Source: Gemmatimonadota bacterium | GTDB taxonomy: Bacteria; Gemmatimonadota; Gemmatimonadetes; Longimicrobiales; Gaopeijiaceae | DNA length: 64,000 nt | Assembly: GCA_022571515.1 (NCBI GenBank) | Contig: JACZXQ010000018.1 | Coordinates: forward strand, 1-64,000 | Direction: 5' to 3' | Part shown: positions 17,627 through 27,942 of the stretch, in pieces | Layout of the letters: every line of letters begins with the position of its first letter | Position numbering within the stretch: the stretch's first letter is position 1 | The notes under the pieces: generated by a model | Told to the model about the DNA's origin: nothing | Database searches by the model: none | What the model saw: the letters and a program-made list of their open reading frames with translations, nothing else | Program-made: the position numbers and the translations under genes

Positions 17627-17650
17627 GCTCGCGATTGTCAGTGAGCGAGC
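17627..17650 (+). terminator. hairpin after glyS
   Basis: GCTCGC (17627-17632) pairs with GCGAGC (17645-17650) over a 12-base loop, eight bases past the glyS stop. The downstream bases (GCCGACTATCTTCTCC) include only short T stretches, so termination is uncertain. Confidence 0.35.
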
Positions 17651-17728
17651 GCCGACTATCTTCTCCTCGTCGAAGACGCGGTGCATCTCGACGGCCCTAA
17701 ACCGCTCATCCCGCAGGAGGTGCTCCAC

Positions 17729-19186
17729 GTGGCATCCAGGTCCGAGGTGTTCAGCTCGCGGTGGGGGATGCTCCTGGTCATGCTGGGCATGGCTGTCGGA
17801 ACCGGGAATATCTGGCGATTCCCCCGCATCGCGGCCTCGAACGGAGGCGGGTCGTTTCTGGTGGCTTGGGTCGTCTTCCTCCTCCTTTGGTCGGTACCCC
17901 TGCTCATTCTCGAGTTCTCGATGGGCAAGGGGACACGAAAGGGTGCGATCGGGTCCTTCATCAAGACGATCGGCCCCGGTTTTGCCTGGATGGGTGCCTG
18001 GGTGGCCTTCGTGGCCACCGCGATCATGTTCTACTACAGCGTGGTCATGGGTTGGACGATCAGGTTCTTCGTGGCCACACTCACCGGTGATGTTCCTGGG
18101 GCGACGCCGGGCGCGTTCTGGGAGGGTTTCGCGGGCTCTCCGGGGGCGGTTGTCACCCACGTGGTTGCGATGTCCCTGGGCATATTCGTGGTTTCCAAGG
18201 GCGTCAAGGGGATCGAGACGGCCGCTCGCATCTTGATTCCAAGCCTCATCATCCTGTTGGTCGTGCTCGCCATCAGGGCGGTCACCCTTCCTGGCGCGAG
18301 CGCAGGGCTGGCGTTTCTGTTCACGCCCAACCTGGCCGACCTCGCCGACGTCAATATCTGGCTGGAGGCGCTGACACAGAACGCCTGGGACACGGGTGCG
18401 GGGTGGGGGTTGGTGCTGACGTACGCCATCTACATGCGGCAGAACGAGGATACCGCCCTGAACGCGTTCGTGATCGGGTTCGGGAACAACGCGATGTCAC
18501 TGTTGGCCGGGATCATGGTGCTGGCCACGGTCTTCTCCATCATGCCAGATGCGGCGAGTGAGATCGTGGGCGCCGGGAACGAGGGACTGACATTCATCTG
18601 GGTTCCCCAACTGTTTGCGCTCATGCCCGGCGGGCGCTTCTTCATGGCGCTGTTCTTCATGGCGCTGGTATTCGCGGCGTGGACGTCGCTGGTCGCGATG
18701 ATCGAGCTGGCGAGCCGGATCCTCATGGATTTGGGGTTGCCCCGTGGTCGCGCGATCGGAATGGTGGGCGCGGCGGGCCTCCTCTTCGGCATCCCGAGCG
18801 CGCTCAACATGGACGTATTCGCCAACCAGGACTGGGTCTGGGGCGTCGGGTTGATGCTTTCGGGCTTCTTCTTCGCGTTCGCCGTTCTCAAGTTCGGAGT
18901 GACCAAATGGCGTGAAACCTTCATCAACACAGGTCATTCCGACATTCACATCGGGGCGTGGTGGGACTGGGCGATCCGCCTGATCGTGGTCGAGGCCGTC
19001 GTGCTGATGGTCTGGTGGTTGCTGCAAGCCAGGGGCGAGACCTTTGCGGAGACCTGGACGCTGTTCTCGGCGTTCAACGTGGGCACCGTGTTGATCCAGT
19101 GGGCGATCGTGCTGGTATTGTTGTTGGCGCTGAACAGGTGGTTGGGCACTCGAACATCGCAGAGTCCGGACACGGCCGAGGCCTGA
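17729..19186 (+). CDS. sodium:neurotransmitter symporter (NSS) family transporter
   Basis: A 485-residue membrane protein with about 11-12 helices. The start MASRSEVFSSRWGMLLVMLG continues into the signature GMAVGTGNIWRFPRI of the NSS family (helix 1, sodium and substrate site). Bacterial members take up amino acids such as tryptophan, alanine or methionine with sodium. GTG 17729 is chosen because CAGGAGGTG lies six bases upstream; the frame is open from 17681. It is followed after two bases by nth. A MetS-like small subunit is encoded at 23366-23476, which supports a methionine/alanine-type MetP transporter, though the specificity is inferred. Confidence 0.88.
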   Translation: MASRSEVFSSRWGMLLVMLGMAVGTGNIWRFPRIAASNGGGSFLVAWVVFLLLWSVPLLILEFSMGKGTRKGAIGSFIKTIGPGFAWMGAWVAFVATAIMFYYSVVMGWTIRFFVATLTGDVPGATPGAFWEGFAGSPGAVVTHVVAMSLGIFVVSKGVKGIETAARILIPSLIILLVVLAIRAVTLPGASAGLAFLFTPNLADLADVNIWLEALTQNAWDTGAGWGLVLTYAIYMRQNEDTALNAFVIGFGNNAMSLLAGIMVLATVFSIMPDAASEIVGAGNEGLTFIWVPQLFALMPGGRFFMALFFMALVFAAWTSLVAMIELASRILMDLGLPRGRAIGMVGAAGLLFGIPSALNMDVFANQDWVWGVGLMLSGFFFAFAVLKFGVTKWRETFINTGHSDIHIGAWWDWAIRLIVVEAVVLMVWWLLQARGETFAETWTLFSAFNVGTVLIQWAIVLVLLLALNRWLGTRTSQSPDTAEA

Positions 19187-19188
19187 CC

Positions 19189-19839
19189 ATGCCCAGAGAA
19201 TCGAAGACCGGGAAGCGGGAGCGTGCCGGGGAGGTCTACGATCTCCTGAGCGAGGAGTACCCGGACGCGACCTGCGAGTTGGAGCATGTGGACGCCTACC
19301 AACTCGCCGTGGCCACGATCCTGTCCGCGCAGACCACGGATGTGCGGGTGAACATGGTCACTCCGGGCCTCTTCGAGCGGTATGCGACCGCCACAGACTT
19401 GGCTGGGGCCCGCCAGGAAGACGTGGAAGCGATGGTCAAGTCCACGGGCTTCTTCCGAAACAAGACAAGAAACATCATCGCCTTTGCCCAGGGCGTGGTG
19501 GAAGACCACGGGGGCGAGGTTCCACGGACCATGGCCGAGCTCACTGCTCTCCCGGGCATCGGGCGCAAAACGGCGAACGTGGTGCTTGGAAATGCGTTCG
19601 GGGTCGAGGAGGGCGTGGTGGTCGATACCCACGTCAAGCGCTTGTCGAGACTTCTGGACTTCAGCGCGGAAAAGGCGCCGGAAAAGATCGAGCGGGACCT
19701 CATGGCGCTCTTCCCGAACGAGCGTTGGACGATGCTCGCTCACCTCTTGATCTTCCACGGACGCCGGGTGTGTGATGCGCGCAAGCCGCGCTGCGAGGCA
19801 TGTGTGGCCTCGCACCTCTGTCCGTCGTCCCGGGTATGA
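19189..19839 (+). CDS. nth: endonuclease III (DNA glycosylase/AP lyase)
   Basis: A 216-residue base-excision repair enzyme that removes oxidised pyrimidines and cuts at abasic sites. The helix-hairpin-helix LPGIGRKTANVVLG holds the catalytic Lys, the catalytic Asp is in VVDTHVKRLS, and the C-terminal 4Fe-4S loop is C-x6-C-x2-C-x5-C (CDARKPRCEACVASHLC). An early SAQTTDVRVN helix is also conserved. The ATG is two bases after the symporter stop, so the two genes are likely cotranscribed. nfuA nearby may serve Fe-S enzymes, but no direct link is shown. Confidence 0.95.
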   Translation: MPRESKTGKRERAGEVYDLLSEEYPDATCELEHVDAYQLAVATILSAQTTDVRVNMVTPGLFERYATATDLAGARQEDVEAMVKSTGFFRNKTRNIIAFAQGVVEDHGGEVPRTMAELTALPGIGRKTANVVLGNAFGVEEGVVVDTHVKRLSRLLDFSAEKAPEKIERDLMALFPNERWTMLAHLLIFHGRRVCDARKPRCEACVASHLCPSSRV

Positions 19840-19890
19840 TGGACATCCTTTCACACCGCACAGCCTTGAAAGCATGGGGGGCATTCGAGT

Positions 19891-20463
19891 ATGGCGCTTC
19901 CGGATAGGGCCGAGGGGCTCGCTCTTCTCGAGTCGTGGGTCGAGAACGAGGGACTCAGAAAGCACATGTTCGCGGTCGAGGCGGTGATGCGGCATTACGC
20001 GCGACTACTGGGTGAGGAAGAGGAGCTTTGGGGCCAGGTGGGCCTGCTCCACGACTTGGATTGGGAAAAGCACCCTGACGAGCATCCGAACCGCGCCATC
20101 GCAGAGTTCGAAAGCCGAGGATATCCGCCGGAGTTCGTGCGTGCGGTTCAGGCCCATGCACCGGAGCGTACCGGGGTGGAGCCCGAGGCAAGGCTCGAAA
20201 AGGTGCTCTTCGCCTGCGACGAGCTTTCGGGGTTGGTCTACGCGTGCTGCCTCGTGCGACCCAACGGGATCGACGATCTGAGCCCGAAGTCGGTGACCAA
20301 GAAGCTCAAGGACAAGGCGTTTGCCGCCGGGGTCAACCGCGACGACGTCGCGCGCGGCGTCGAGCTCATGGAGATGGAACGGGCGGAACACATTCAGAAC
20401 GTGATCGACGGAATGCGCGAGGTCGCGGACACGCTTGCCATTCGAGCGGAGGACCGGAGCTGA
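19891..20463 (+). CDS. HD-domain hydrolase
   Basis: A 190-residue protein. RKHMFAVEAVMRHY and LLHDLDWEKHPDEHPN give the H...HD metal ligands of the HD superfamily, and VQAHAPERTG adds a further His. LEKVLFACDELSGLVYACCLVRP is the downstream Asp helix often seen in the small HDIG group. Such proteins are phosphohydrolases acting on nucleotides or similar substrates in the cytoplasm; the substrate here is unknown. The gene follows nth by 51 bases and precedes the M6 protease by four. Confidence 0.8.
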   Translation: MALPDRAEGLALLESWVENEGLRKHMFAVEAVMRHYARLLGEEEELWGQVGLLHDLDWEKHPDEHPNRAIAEFESRGYPPEFVRAVQAHAPERTGVEPEARLEKVLFACDELSGLVYACCLVRPNGIDDLSPKSVTKKLKDKAFAAGVNRDDVARGVELMEMERAEHIQNVIDGMREVADTLAIRAEDRS

Positions 20464-20467
20464 ATCG

Positions 20468-22978
20468 ATGATCTTCTCAGCCCGTATCGTATTGTTGACC
20501 GCCGCGTTCGCGGGAGTATCCCCACGTCCCGGCATGGCCCAGACGGACGTCGAGATCCTTGCGGCGATGTACGGAACCCGGGTTCCGGACGGTTACTACG
20601 AGGTTCTGCGGCAGAATCCCGACGCGTTTCGGTTCCAGCATGGATGGAGAAGCCCACTGCGCACCCGTGAGCCTTCCGGGTTGAGTAACCGGTTGGGTGG
20701 TCCGGCCCTGGTTCTTGGACCCCGTCCGTTGCCCGCGCTCGGCACCTTCAGATTCCCGGTGATCCTTGGGCTCTATGCGGACTCGGATCCGCTCCTCGGC
20801 GAGCCCCCCTTCACGCGGGAAGCGGTCCAGGCCCACTTTTTCGACGGTCCGAACCAGCAGGGGCTGTCGATCGCTGAGTACTACACGGAGATCTCGGGTG
20901 GCCGCGCCACTCTGGTCGGCGAGACGCAAGATTGGGTGAAGACCAGCCGCTCGGCGGCCGACGTCACCGGGAACTCCAACGGCCTCGACTCCTCAGGTGA
21001 CGTGACCGGCTTCATCCTGGAGATCCTCGGGGTCGTTGACGACGGTTCCATCGATTGGGGCACCTACGACAACGACGGGCCGGACGGCGAACCGAACTCG
21101 GGTGACGACGACGGTTTCGTGGATGTGCTCTCCGTCCTACACCCTACCGCCGGGGCAGAGTGCACCAGCAACGCGCTGCACGTTTGGTCACACCTGTGGA
21201 GCCTCCAGAGCCGGAGCGGCGTCACGTATACGACCACCTCACCTTCGGCCAACGGCGGGCAGATCGTCGTGAACGACTACACGATCACGCCTGCGCGTGC
21301 TTGCAACCAGGTGACGATCAACGAGATCGGGGTGTTCTCACACGAGTTGGGGCACGGGTTCGGGCTGCCGGATCTCTACGCGGTAGGAGGCCAGCACGCG
21401 GGAATCGGCCAGTGGGGCCTCATGGGGTCGGGCAGCTTCGGTTGCAACCAGGAAGCGATCAACACGGCCCGGCCTTGCCACATGTCCGCGTGGAGCAAGG
21501 AGGCGCTGGGGTGGGCCGACATCGAGGTCCTCGCACCGGATATGGATCATGGTGTGCTCACGCTTGACCCGGTGGAGACCGGTGGCAAGGTCTATCGGGT
21601 GGACGCCAATGACGGCTCTGGCGACTACTATCTGCTCGAGAACCGCCAGCGGCTGGGAAGCGACATCGACTTGCCGTCGCCTGGGTTGCTGATCTGGCGG
21701 ATCGATCCGGCTGTGGCTGTCGGCCAGTGGGCGGTCAACCGCGTCAACTCGGATGAGGACCGCATGGGAGTATGGCTCCAACAGGCGGATGGAGAGAACG
21801 ATCTGGGCCAAGCGGGCCGTGGACGCGGCGATCCGGGCGATCCCTTTCCGGGTTCTACATCCAACCAGGTCTTCCATGCCGCCTCGAGTCCCGCATCCGT
21901 GACGCACGAGGGCGCAACGGCAGGTGTCACGGTCACGGAGATCACGACCGTCGGCCAGCAGATTCAGTTTCGTCTGCTCACCCGATTCCAGTCGATCAGC
22001 GTTCAATCGGTGGGGACAACCGGGGGTGGGAGTCTTTTCACGATCGATGGTGTGCCCCAGTCGGCCGACCCGTTCGTCTTCCAGTCGGCGCCCTTCCAGG
22101 CGCACTCGATCGAGGCCGCAGGCGGCGACCCTCCCGTGAATGGCATCCGCAATGGTTTCTCGTCGTGGGACGACGCCTCGCCGCGCTCACGGGATTGGGT
22201 GACGGGCATCGCCGATGCCATCCTGATCGCGTCGTATAGTACTCCGGAGGTGCAATTCGATGTCGAACTCGTCACCCCGTCCGAAGGGGTGTCGCCCGGA
22301 GCCATTGTGAAGTCGCCGCCGTCCGAGCCCGGATGGATCTTGCTGGGTGCCCCCGTGAGCGTTCTAGCCGATGCGCGTACGGGGTTCGCATTCGACTCCT
22401 GGACGGGGGAACTCGCCGGAATGCCCAACCCGGCCGTGGTGACGCTCAACACGCCAACCACCGCCGGGGCCGTGTTCGGTTTGACCTACGGGTTTGGCGA
22501 AGCCACACCATCTGAGCTCAGCCTGAACGCGGTGGATGCCGTCGACGTGACCTTCGAGGTCGTGAACGGCAACGCGCCCGTGCGCTGGATCGCCCAAGGC
22601 ACGTTCCCAACCGGCCTCGGGTTCGATACGGATGCCGGGACGCTGTCGGGCGTACCCATCGTCGACGGTGACTTCCCGGTTACGCTGAGGGCGATCGACG
22701 CGATCGGCCTCCAGGCGGTGCTCGACCTCACGATCCGTATCGGACCGCCGGCCGCGACCCTTCAGGATATGGCGGCGCCCTTCCTCCAGACAGGGCAGGT
22801 TGATCCCAACCTGGCGCTCTTCCTGGATGGAAAGGGCAATCAGGACGGCACATACGACCTGGGAGATTTCCGGGCCTACGTCCTCGTTGCCCCGCCGAGC
22901 GCGTCCCTGCTGCGATCACCTGGGCCGGTCGAGATGGTGATCCCTATCAGGCTCTCGAAAGACGGGGGGGGCCGATGA
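20468..22978 (+). CDS. secreted M6-family metalloprotease with Ig-like and dockerin-like C-terminus
   Basis: An 836-residue exported protease. A signal peptide (IFSARIVLLTAAFAGVSPRP, cleavage near GMAQ) is followed by the catalytic domain with HELGHGFGLPDLY at residues 292-304, the HExxHxxGxxD zinc site of M6 (immune inhibitor A-like) peptidases. Downstream lies a beta-rich region. Near residue 635 there is a divergent InlB-B-like repeat (FDSWTGELAGMPNP...TAGAVFG). Near 675-755 an Ig-like domain of the He_PIG type reads FPTGLGFDTDAGTLSGVP. The last 50 residues contain FLDGKGNQDGTYDLGDFRAY, a dockerin-like calcium loop. ATG 20468 is chosen for the signal. It overlaps the next lipoprotein gene by ATGA. 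Likely degrades extracellular protein. Confidence 0.85.
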   Translation: MIFSARIVLLTAAFAGVSPRPGMAQTDVEILAAMYGTRVPDGYYEVLRQNPDAFRFQHGWRSPLRTREPSGLSNRLGGPALVLGPRPLPALGTFRFPVILGLYADSDPLLGEPPFTREAVQAHFFDGPNQQGLSIAEYYTEISGGRATLVGETQDWVKTSRSAADVTGNSNGLDSSGDVTGFILEILGVVDDGSIDWGTYDNDGPDGEPNSGDDDGFVDVLSVLHPTAGAECTSNALHVWSHLWSLQSRSGVTYTTTSPSANGGQIVVNDYTITPARACNQVTINEIGVFSHELGHGFGLPDLYAVGGQHAGIGQWGLMGSGSFGCNQEAINTARPCHMSAWSKEALGWADIEVLAPDMDHGVLTLDPVETGGKVYRVDANDGSGDYYLLENRQRLGSDIDLPSPGLLIWRIDPAVAVGQWAVNRVNSDEDRMGVWLQQADGENDLGQAGRGRGDPGDPFPGSTSNQVFHAASSPASVTHEGATAGVTVTEITTVGQQIQFRLLTRFQSISVQSVGTTGGGSLFTIDGVPQSADPFVFQSAPFQAHSIEAAGGDPPVNGIRNGFSSWDDASPRSRDWVTGIADAILIASYSTPEVQFDVELVTPSEGVSPGAIVKSPPSEPGWILLGAPVSVLADARTGFAFDSWTGELAGMPNPAVVTLNTPTTAGAVFGLTYGFGEATPSELSLNAVDAVDVTFEVVNGNAPVRWIAQGTFPTGLGFDTDAGTLSGVPIVDGDFPVTLRAIDAIGLQAVLDLTIRIGPPAATLQDMAAPFLQTGQVDPNLALFLDGKGNQDGTYDLGDFRAYVLVAPPSASLLRSPGPVEMVIPIRLSKDGGGR

Positions 22979-23343
22979 GGCGGCCAGCAGCGCTGCTACT
23001 CCTCCTGGCGGCTTTTGGGCTCCAGGGCTGTGGCGATTCAGGGCCTCAGGGTCCGGGTGCGCTTTCGGCGGTCGTGGAGAGCCGGGACGCATCCGTCGGC
23101 GCCGTTGTTCTCAGCGTCTCGGGCCCGGGTGTCACCGGCTTCCAGGCGGTGGGGTCCACCCGGTTATTCAGTTCGGGTACGCAGCGCCTCGTGCTCGTAG
23201 GGGCGGGGAGCGGGCCGCTACAGTTCAACATCTTGGTGAGCGACCGAGCGGCAAGCGCTCCTACGGTTGGGGTGGTCGAGGCCGTCGATGTGACCAATGC
23301 GAGGTTGGGCGTCGCCGGATTGAGCGTAAGGGTGGAGCGCTGA
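22975..23343 (+). CDS. small lipoprotein coupled to the M6 protease
   Basis: A 122-residue lipoprotein with signal RRPAALLLLLAAFGLQGCGD and lipobox LQGC. The mature part is a single compact beta-rich domain with GAVVLSVSGPGVTGFQAVGS, LVLVGAGSGPLQFNILVSD and TVGVVEAVDVTNA. The strand pattern resembles cohesin-like or immunoglobulin-like domains. Its ATG overlaps the protease stop by four bases, so the two are made together. The partner ends in a dockerin-like loop, so I infer that this protein may hold the protease on the outer membrane; this is unproven. Confidence 0.75.
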   Translation: MRRPAALLLLLAAFGLQGCGDSGPQGPGALSAVVESRDASVGAVVLSVSGPGVTGFQAVGSTRLFSSGTQRLVLVGAGSGPLQFNILVSDRAASAPTVGVVEAVDVTNARLGVAGLSVRVER

Positions 23344-23365
23344 GGATTCTTGGAAGGGAGATCAG

Positions 23366-23476
23366 GTGACGACAAAAACCATCGTGACCATGGTGGCAAT
23401 CATGGCGTTCGTCTGGGGTGGGTTCGCTCTGGCGCTGCTGACCGCGATTCGAAAGGAAGCCGGCAAGGGAGAGTAG
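23366..23476 (+). CDS. MetS-like NSS transporter small subunit
   Basis: A 36-residue single-helix membrane peptide, GTG start with GGGAG five bases upstream. It reads MTTKTIVTMVAIMAFVWGGF followed by ALALLTAIRK and an acidic-basic tail. The short N-terminus, one helix containing VWGG and a charged tail are the pattern of MetS-like small subunits required by MetP-type NSS symporters. An NSS symporter is encoded four kilobases upstream at 17729-19186. The gene follows the lipoprotein by 22 bases and precedes carB. Family assignment rests on the pattern of this tiny protein, so moderate confidence. Confidence 0.7.
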   Translation: MTTKTIVTMVAIMAFVWGGFALALLTAIRKEAGKGE

Positions 23477-23609
23477 GGGACCTCGGCTGCGTCGCGGGCG
23501 GTTGTTCCTCGGGTCGTACCCGCGCTCTAAAGCGTCTTGCCGGTGTGCGCAGAATCAGTAGGTTCTTCCTCAATGCGCATGACCTGGATCTCCCGGCTCC
23601 GGCGACCCA

Positions 23610-26600
23610 TTGCCTAGACGCTCCGACCTCGATTCCATCCTCATCCTGGGCTCTGGCCCTATCGTCATCGGTCAGGGCTGCGAGTTCGACTATTCCGGCA
23701 CTCAGGCCGTGCGAGCGCTCAAGGAGGAGGGATACCGGGTCGTCCTGGTGAACTCCAATCCAGCCACGATCATGACGGACCCGGATCTGGCGGACCGCAC
23801 CTACATCGAGCCGCTCACCGCCGATTGGGTCGAGCGGGTCATCGAGCGCGAGAAGCCCGACGCGCTGCTGCCGACCATGGGTGGGCAGACGGCCCTCAAC
23901 CTCGCGATGGAGTTGCATGAGCGTGGCACGCTCGAGAAGCACGGCGTCGAACTGATCGGTGCCGACGCCCGCTCGATCAGAATGGCGGAAAACCGTGAGG
24001 AATTCGCCGCCGCGATGGCACGCATCGGCCTGGCGGTTCCCAGCGGCGGGTTCGCCAAGACCGTGGACGAGGCCATGGAGATCGTCGATGATACCGGCTA
24101 CCCGGCCATCATCCGATCATCGTTCACACTCGGAGGCACGGGTGGCGGCATCGCGTACAACCGTGACGAGTTCCGGGTGATGGTGCGGAAGGGCCTCGAC
24201 GCCTCGCCGACCACGGAAGTCCAGATCGACCGCAGCGTGATCGGCTGGAAGGAATTCGAGCTCGAGGTCGTGCGGGACAGATCGGATAACGTGATCATCG
24301 TCTGCTCCATCGAGAACTTCGACCCGATGGGCGTGCACACGGGCGACTCGATCACCGTCGCCCCCGTACAGACGCTCACGGACGTGGAGTACCAGGAGCT
24401 ACGGAACGCATCCATCGCGATCATTCGCGAGATCGGTGTGGAGGCCGGAGGGTGCAACATCCAGTTTGCGGTCAACCCCCAGACCGGCGAGATCCTGGTG
24501 ATCGAGATGAATCCGCGGGTCTCTCGGTCCTCGGCGCTGGCGTCCAAGGCGACCGGATTCCCGATCGCGCGCGTGGGGGCCAAGCTTGCTGTGGGATACC
24601 TGCTCCACGAGTTGCCCAATGACATCACCAAGACCACCCCGGCCTCGTTCGAACCCACCCTGGACTACGTGGTTGTCAAGTTCCCCCGCTTCGCGTTCGA
24701 GAAGTTTCCCGAGGTCGATCGGACCCTAGGTGTGCAGATGAAGGCGGTTGGCGAGACCATGGCCATCGGTCGGACCTTTCGGGCCGCCTGGCAAAAGGGC
24801 CTGCGCGGCCTGGAGATCGACCGAGAGGGTTGGGTGACCGCCGAGCGTCCGATCGACGACGGGCTCACGGACGAGGAGCCGGAGACCTTGCTGGCCGCCC
24901 TACGAAGGCCCACTGCCGAACGGCCCTTTCAGATCAAGCGCGCCCTGTTGAGCGGGCTCGGCGTGGAGGAGATCCACGATGCCACCAGCATCGATCTGTG
25001 GTTCCTGAGGCAGCTCGAGGAGATCGTCGAGCTGGAGGGCTGGTACGCCGGACTGTCCGACCCGGGATTCGCCGAGGTGCGTGAGATGAAGCGCAACGGC
25101 TTCAGCGACTGCCAGATGGCGGGGTTGAGGGGCGAGAGGGAAGACGCCGTGCGCCAGAGGCGCTGGGACCTGGGCATCCGGCCGACCTACAACGTCGTGG
25201 ATACCTGCGCGGGCGAGTTTCCCGCGGCGACCCCCTACTTCTATTCCTCGTATGAGGACGAGGATGAATCGACCCGGTCGGACCGCAAGAAGGTCATCAT
25301 CCTCGGCAGCGGCCCGAACCGAATAGGGCAGGGAATCGAGTTCGACTATTGCTGCGTGCAGGCCGTGCTCGCTCTCCGCGAGGCCGGGTTCGAGACCATC
25401 ATGATCAACTCGAATCCGGAAACCGTCTCCACCGACTTCGACATCAGCGACAAGCTCTACTTCGAATCGCTCACGCTCGAGGATGTGCTCGAGATCATCC
25501 ACAAGGAGGACCCCGAGGGCGTGATCGTGCAACTCGGCGGCCAGACCCCCCTCAAGTTGGCGAAGCCGCTCGCGGCGCTAGGGACGACTATCCTGGGCAC
25601 GTCGGTCGACGCGATCGACCGCGCCGAGGATCGCGAGCGCTTCAGCGAGGTGTGCAGGAAGATCAAGGCCCGCGTCCCAGAGAACGGCACCGCCACCAGT
25701 GTGGAGCAGGCGATCGGGGTCGCCGAAGGCATCGGGTACCCGGTGCTCGTGCGCCCCAGTTACGTGCTCGGCGGCAGGGCCATGGAGATCGTCTACGACG
25801 AACCCTCCTTGAGGGATTACTTCGACCGCGCCGTGCGCGCGTCACCCGATCATCCGGTGCTGGTCGATCGCTTTATCGAGGATGCCTTCGAGGCCGACGT
25901 CGACGCGCTCTCGGACGGGACCAATGTGGTGATCGGTGGGATCATGCAGCACATCGAAGATGCCGGGGTGCACTCGGGTGACTCGGCGTGCGTGTTGCCG
26001 CCGTATCTCCTGGGCGCAGACGAAATCGAGGAGATCAAGACGCTTACACGGCGGTTCGCGTTGGAGTTGGGTGTGGTCGGGCTGCTGAACGTGCAGTTCG
26101 CGATCCGCGATGGGGTCGTGTACGTGCTGGAGGTGAACCCGCGAGCCAGCCGCACGATACCCTTCGTCAGCAAGGCTACCGGTGTGCCACTGGCCCGGCT
26201 GGCCGCGCGCGTGATAATGGGCGAGAGCCTGGTCGATCTCGATGTGCCCGAGGAGCCGCCGGTGGCCGGCGTGGCGGTCAAGGAGGCCGTTTTCCCGTTC
26301 AACCGCTTCGAGGTGGACATCTTGCTCGGGCCCGAGATGCGGTCGACGGGCGAAGTCATGGGCTTCGACGACTCATTCGGTATGGCGATCGCCAAAGCAC
26401 AGGTGGCGTCCGGCAACGCGCTGCCGGTCAAAGGCGGGACGCTGGCGGTCACAGTCAACGATCGCGACAAGCCGACGGTGACACCGATCCTCCGCCGCTT
26501 CCACGACATGGATTTCAAGATCCTGGCGACTCGGGGGACCCATGCCTACCTGACCCGCCTAGGAATTCCCTCGAAGTTGATCTACAAGGTTGGTGAGGGC

Positions 26601-26873
26601 CGCCCCCACATCGTCGATGCGATCGTGAGTGGGGAGGTGGACCTGCTGATCAACACGCCGATGGGCAAGAAATCCCAGTACGATGACTACGCCATGCGGC
26701 GTGCGGCGATCACGCACGGCACGCCGTACTTCACGACGATGTCCGCGACGAGCGCCGCGTGCGACGCCCTCATCGCGTTGCGGTCGCGCACCTATCAGGT
26801 GCGCACTGTGCAGGAGCGCATCGAGGACGCGAGGCAACGGGCCGCCTTGGTCTCCGCGGACCAACGGATCTAG
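23610..26873 (+). CDS. carB: carbamoyl-phosphate synthase large subunit
   Basis: A 1087-residue enzyme making carbamoyl phosphate from bicarbonate, ATP and ammonia supplied by CarA, for pyrimidine and arginine synthesis. Two homologous ATP-grasp halves are visible: [20 protein letters not shown] with [15 protein letters not shown], then [20 protein letters not shown] with [16 protein letters not shown]. The C-terminal MGS-like allosteric domain includes [16 protein letters not shown]. Length is typical. The start is TTG 23610, as no ATG or GTG precedes the family N-terminus. carA is not in the window, and the next gene starts four bases after the stop. Confidence 0.95.
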   Translation: MPRRSDLDSILILGSGPIVIGQGCEFDYSGTQAVRALKEEGYRVVLVNSNPATIMTDPDLADRTYIEPLTADWVERVIEREKPDALLPTMGGQTALNLAMELHERGTLEKHGVELIGADARSIRMAENREEFAAAMARIGLAVPSGGFAKTVDEAMEIVDDTGYPAIIRSSFTLGGTGGGIAYNRDEFRVMVRKGLDASPTTEVQIDRSVIGWKEFELEVVRDRSDNVIIVCSIENFDPMGVHTGDSITVAPVQTLTDVEYQELRNASIAIIREIGVEAGGCNIQFAVNPQTGEILVIEMNPRVSRSSALASKATGFPIARVGAKLAVGYLLHELPNDITKTTPASFEPTLDYVVVKFPRFAFEKFPEVDRTLGVQMKAVGETMAIGRTFRAAWQKGLRGLEIDREGWVTAERPIDDGLTDEEPETLLAALRRPTAERPFQIKRALLSGLGVEEIHDATSIDLWFLRQLEEIVELEGWYAGLSDPGFAEVREMKRNGFSDCQMAGLRGEREDAVRQRRWDLGIRPTYNVVDTCAGEFPAATPYFYSSYEDEDESTRSDRKKVIILGSGPNRIGQGIEFDYCCVQAVLALREAGFETIMINSNPETVSTDFDISDKLYFESLTLEDVLEIIHKEDPEGVIVQLGGQTPLKLAKPLAALGTTILGTSVDAIDRAEDRERFSEVCRKIKARVPENGTATSVEQAIGVAEGIGYPVLVRPSYVLGGRAMEIVYDEPSLRDYFDRAVRASPDHPVLVDRFIEDAFEADVDALSDGTNVVIGGIMQHIEDAGVHSGDSACVLPPYLLGADEIEEIKTLTRRFALELGVVGLLNVQFAIRDGVVYVLEVNPRASRTIPFVSKATGVPLARLAARVIMGESLVDLDVPEEPPVAGVAVKEAVFPFNRFEVDILLGPEMRSTGEVMGFDDSFGMAIAKAQVASGNALPVKGGTLAVTVNDRDKPTVTPILRRFHDMDFKILATRGTHAYLTRLGIPSKLIYKVGEGRPHIVDAIVSGEVDLLINTPMGKKSQYDDYAMRRAAITHGTPYFTTMSATSAACDALIALRSRTYQVRTVQERIEDARQRAALVSADQRI

Positions 26874-26877
26874 CGGG

Positions 26878-27852
26878 GTGCCCCCGACCGGCTTCCTGCT
26901 CCATCCCGCCTCCGCACTTCACGACACCGGGTGGAATCACCCCGAGCACCAGGGGCGCCTCCGAGCGCTGTCGTCGACGGTCGGCAAGGACCTGCTGACG
27001 CTCCACCAGGCGGTGGTACAGGTCGACTGCCGGGATGCCTTGGAAGAGGACCTCCTGCGCGTCCACACGTCCGACCACGTGGAGTTGGTACGGGCGGCGG
27101 TCGAGCTGGCCAAAGCCGACGACATCCGGACGTTACTCACCGAGGACACGCCCGTCTCCGCGGCGTCGTGGGACGCCGCAGTGGGAAGCGCAGGAGCCGT
27201 GATCACGGCGGCGGAGCGTGTGAGCGACGGTAGTCTGAGGAACGCCTTCGTGGCCACTCGTCCTCCAGGCCATCACGCCACCCCGAGCCGACCCATGGGG
27301 TTCTGCCTGTTCAACAATATCGCCGTGGCGGCTCGCTGGATGCAGGACAAGGGCCTCGCCGAGCGGGTGCTGATCGTGGACTGGGATGTGCACCACGGCA
27401 ACGGTACCCAGGACATCTTCTACGCGGACCCCACCGTCGTCTACGTCTCGTTGCACCAGTATCCCCATTACCCGGGTACGGGCGCCGCGGAGGAGACGGG
27501 AGAGGGGGAGGGTGTTGGAGCCACCATCAACGTCCCGCTGCCGGCGGCCACCCCACCCGATCGTTACCGCGAGCAATTCATCGCGGCGTTGGACCGTGCG
27601 TGGGCCTTCAGCCGCCCGGACTTCGTGTTCGTGTCGGCGGGGTTCGACGTGATGGCGGGCGATCCACTGGGCGGGCAACTCCTCGAGCCTGCGGACCTCC
27701 ATGCGCTCACGCGAAACCTCGTCGAACGGGTCGAGGCGGACGGCATTGGCCTCGTGGCGGCGCTCGAGGGAGGCTACGACCCCGCGCGCACGGGGCAGGG
27801 GGCAGTGGCGGTCATCAGAGCTTTGGCTGGGCTAGAAGGCCCATCCGGGTGA
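26878..27852 (+). CDS. histone-deacetylase-family (AcuC/HDAC-like) deacetylase
   Basis: A 324-residue arginase/deacetylase-fold protein. Zinc and charge-relay motifs are present: RPPGHHATPSRPMGFCLFNN, VLIVDWDVHHGNGTQDIFY and FVSAGFDVMAGDPLGG. The usual Tyr region GLVAALEGGYD is near the end. Bacterial members deacetylate acetylpolyamines, acetoin-related proteins or acetyl-lysine; the substrate here is not deducible. GTG 26878 lies four bases after carB, implying cotranscription; the frame runs upstream inside carB but without sense. Confidence 0.88.
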   Translation: MPPTGFLLHPASALHDTGWNHPEHQGRLRALSSTVGKDLLTLHQAVVQVDCRDALEEDLLRVHTSDHVELVRAAVELAKADDIRTLLTEDTPVSAASWDAAVGSAGAVITAAERVSDGSLRNAFVATRPPGHHATPSRPMGFCLFNNIAVAARWMQDKGLAERVLIVDWDVHHGNGTQDIFYADPTVVYVSLHQYPHYPGTGAAEETGEGEGVGATINVPLPAATPPDRYREQFIAALDRAWAFSRPDFVFVSAGFDVMAGDPLGGQLLEPADLHALTRNLVERVEADGIGLVAALEGGYDPARTGQGAVAVIRALAGLEGPSG

Positions 27853-27942
27853 CGTCCGTGGCTCAACGATCGGCGGCTGGGGTATTCGGCCCTGAGCGCA
27901 ATTTCGCGCAGGCACGACCAAGAACGTGAGGCAGGGCGGATC

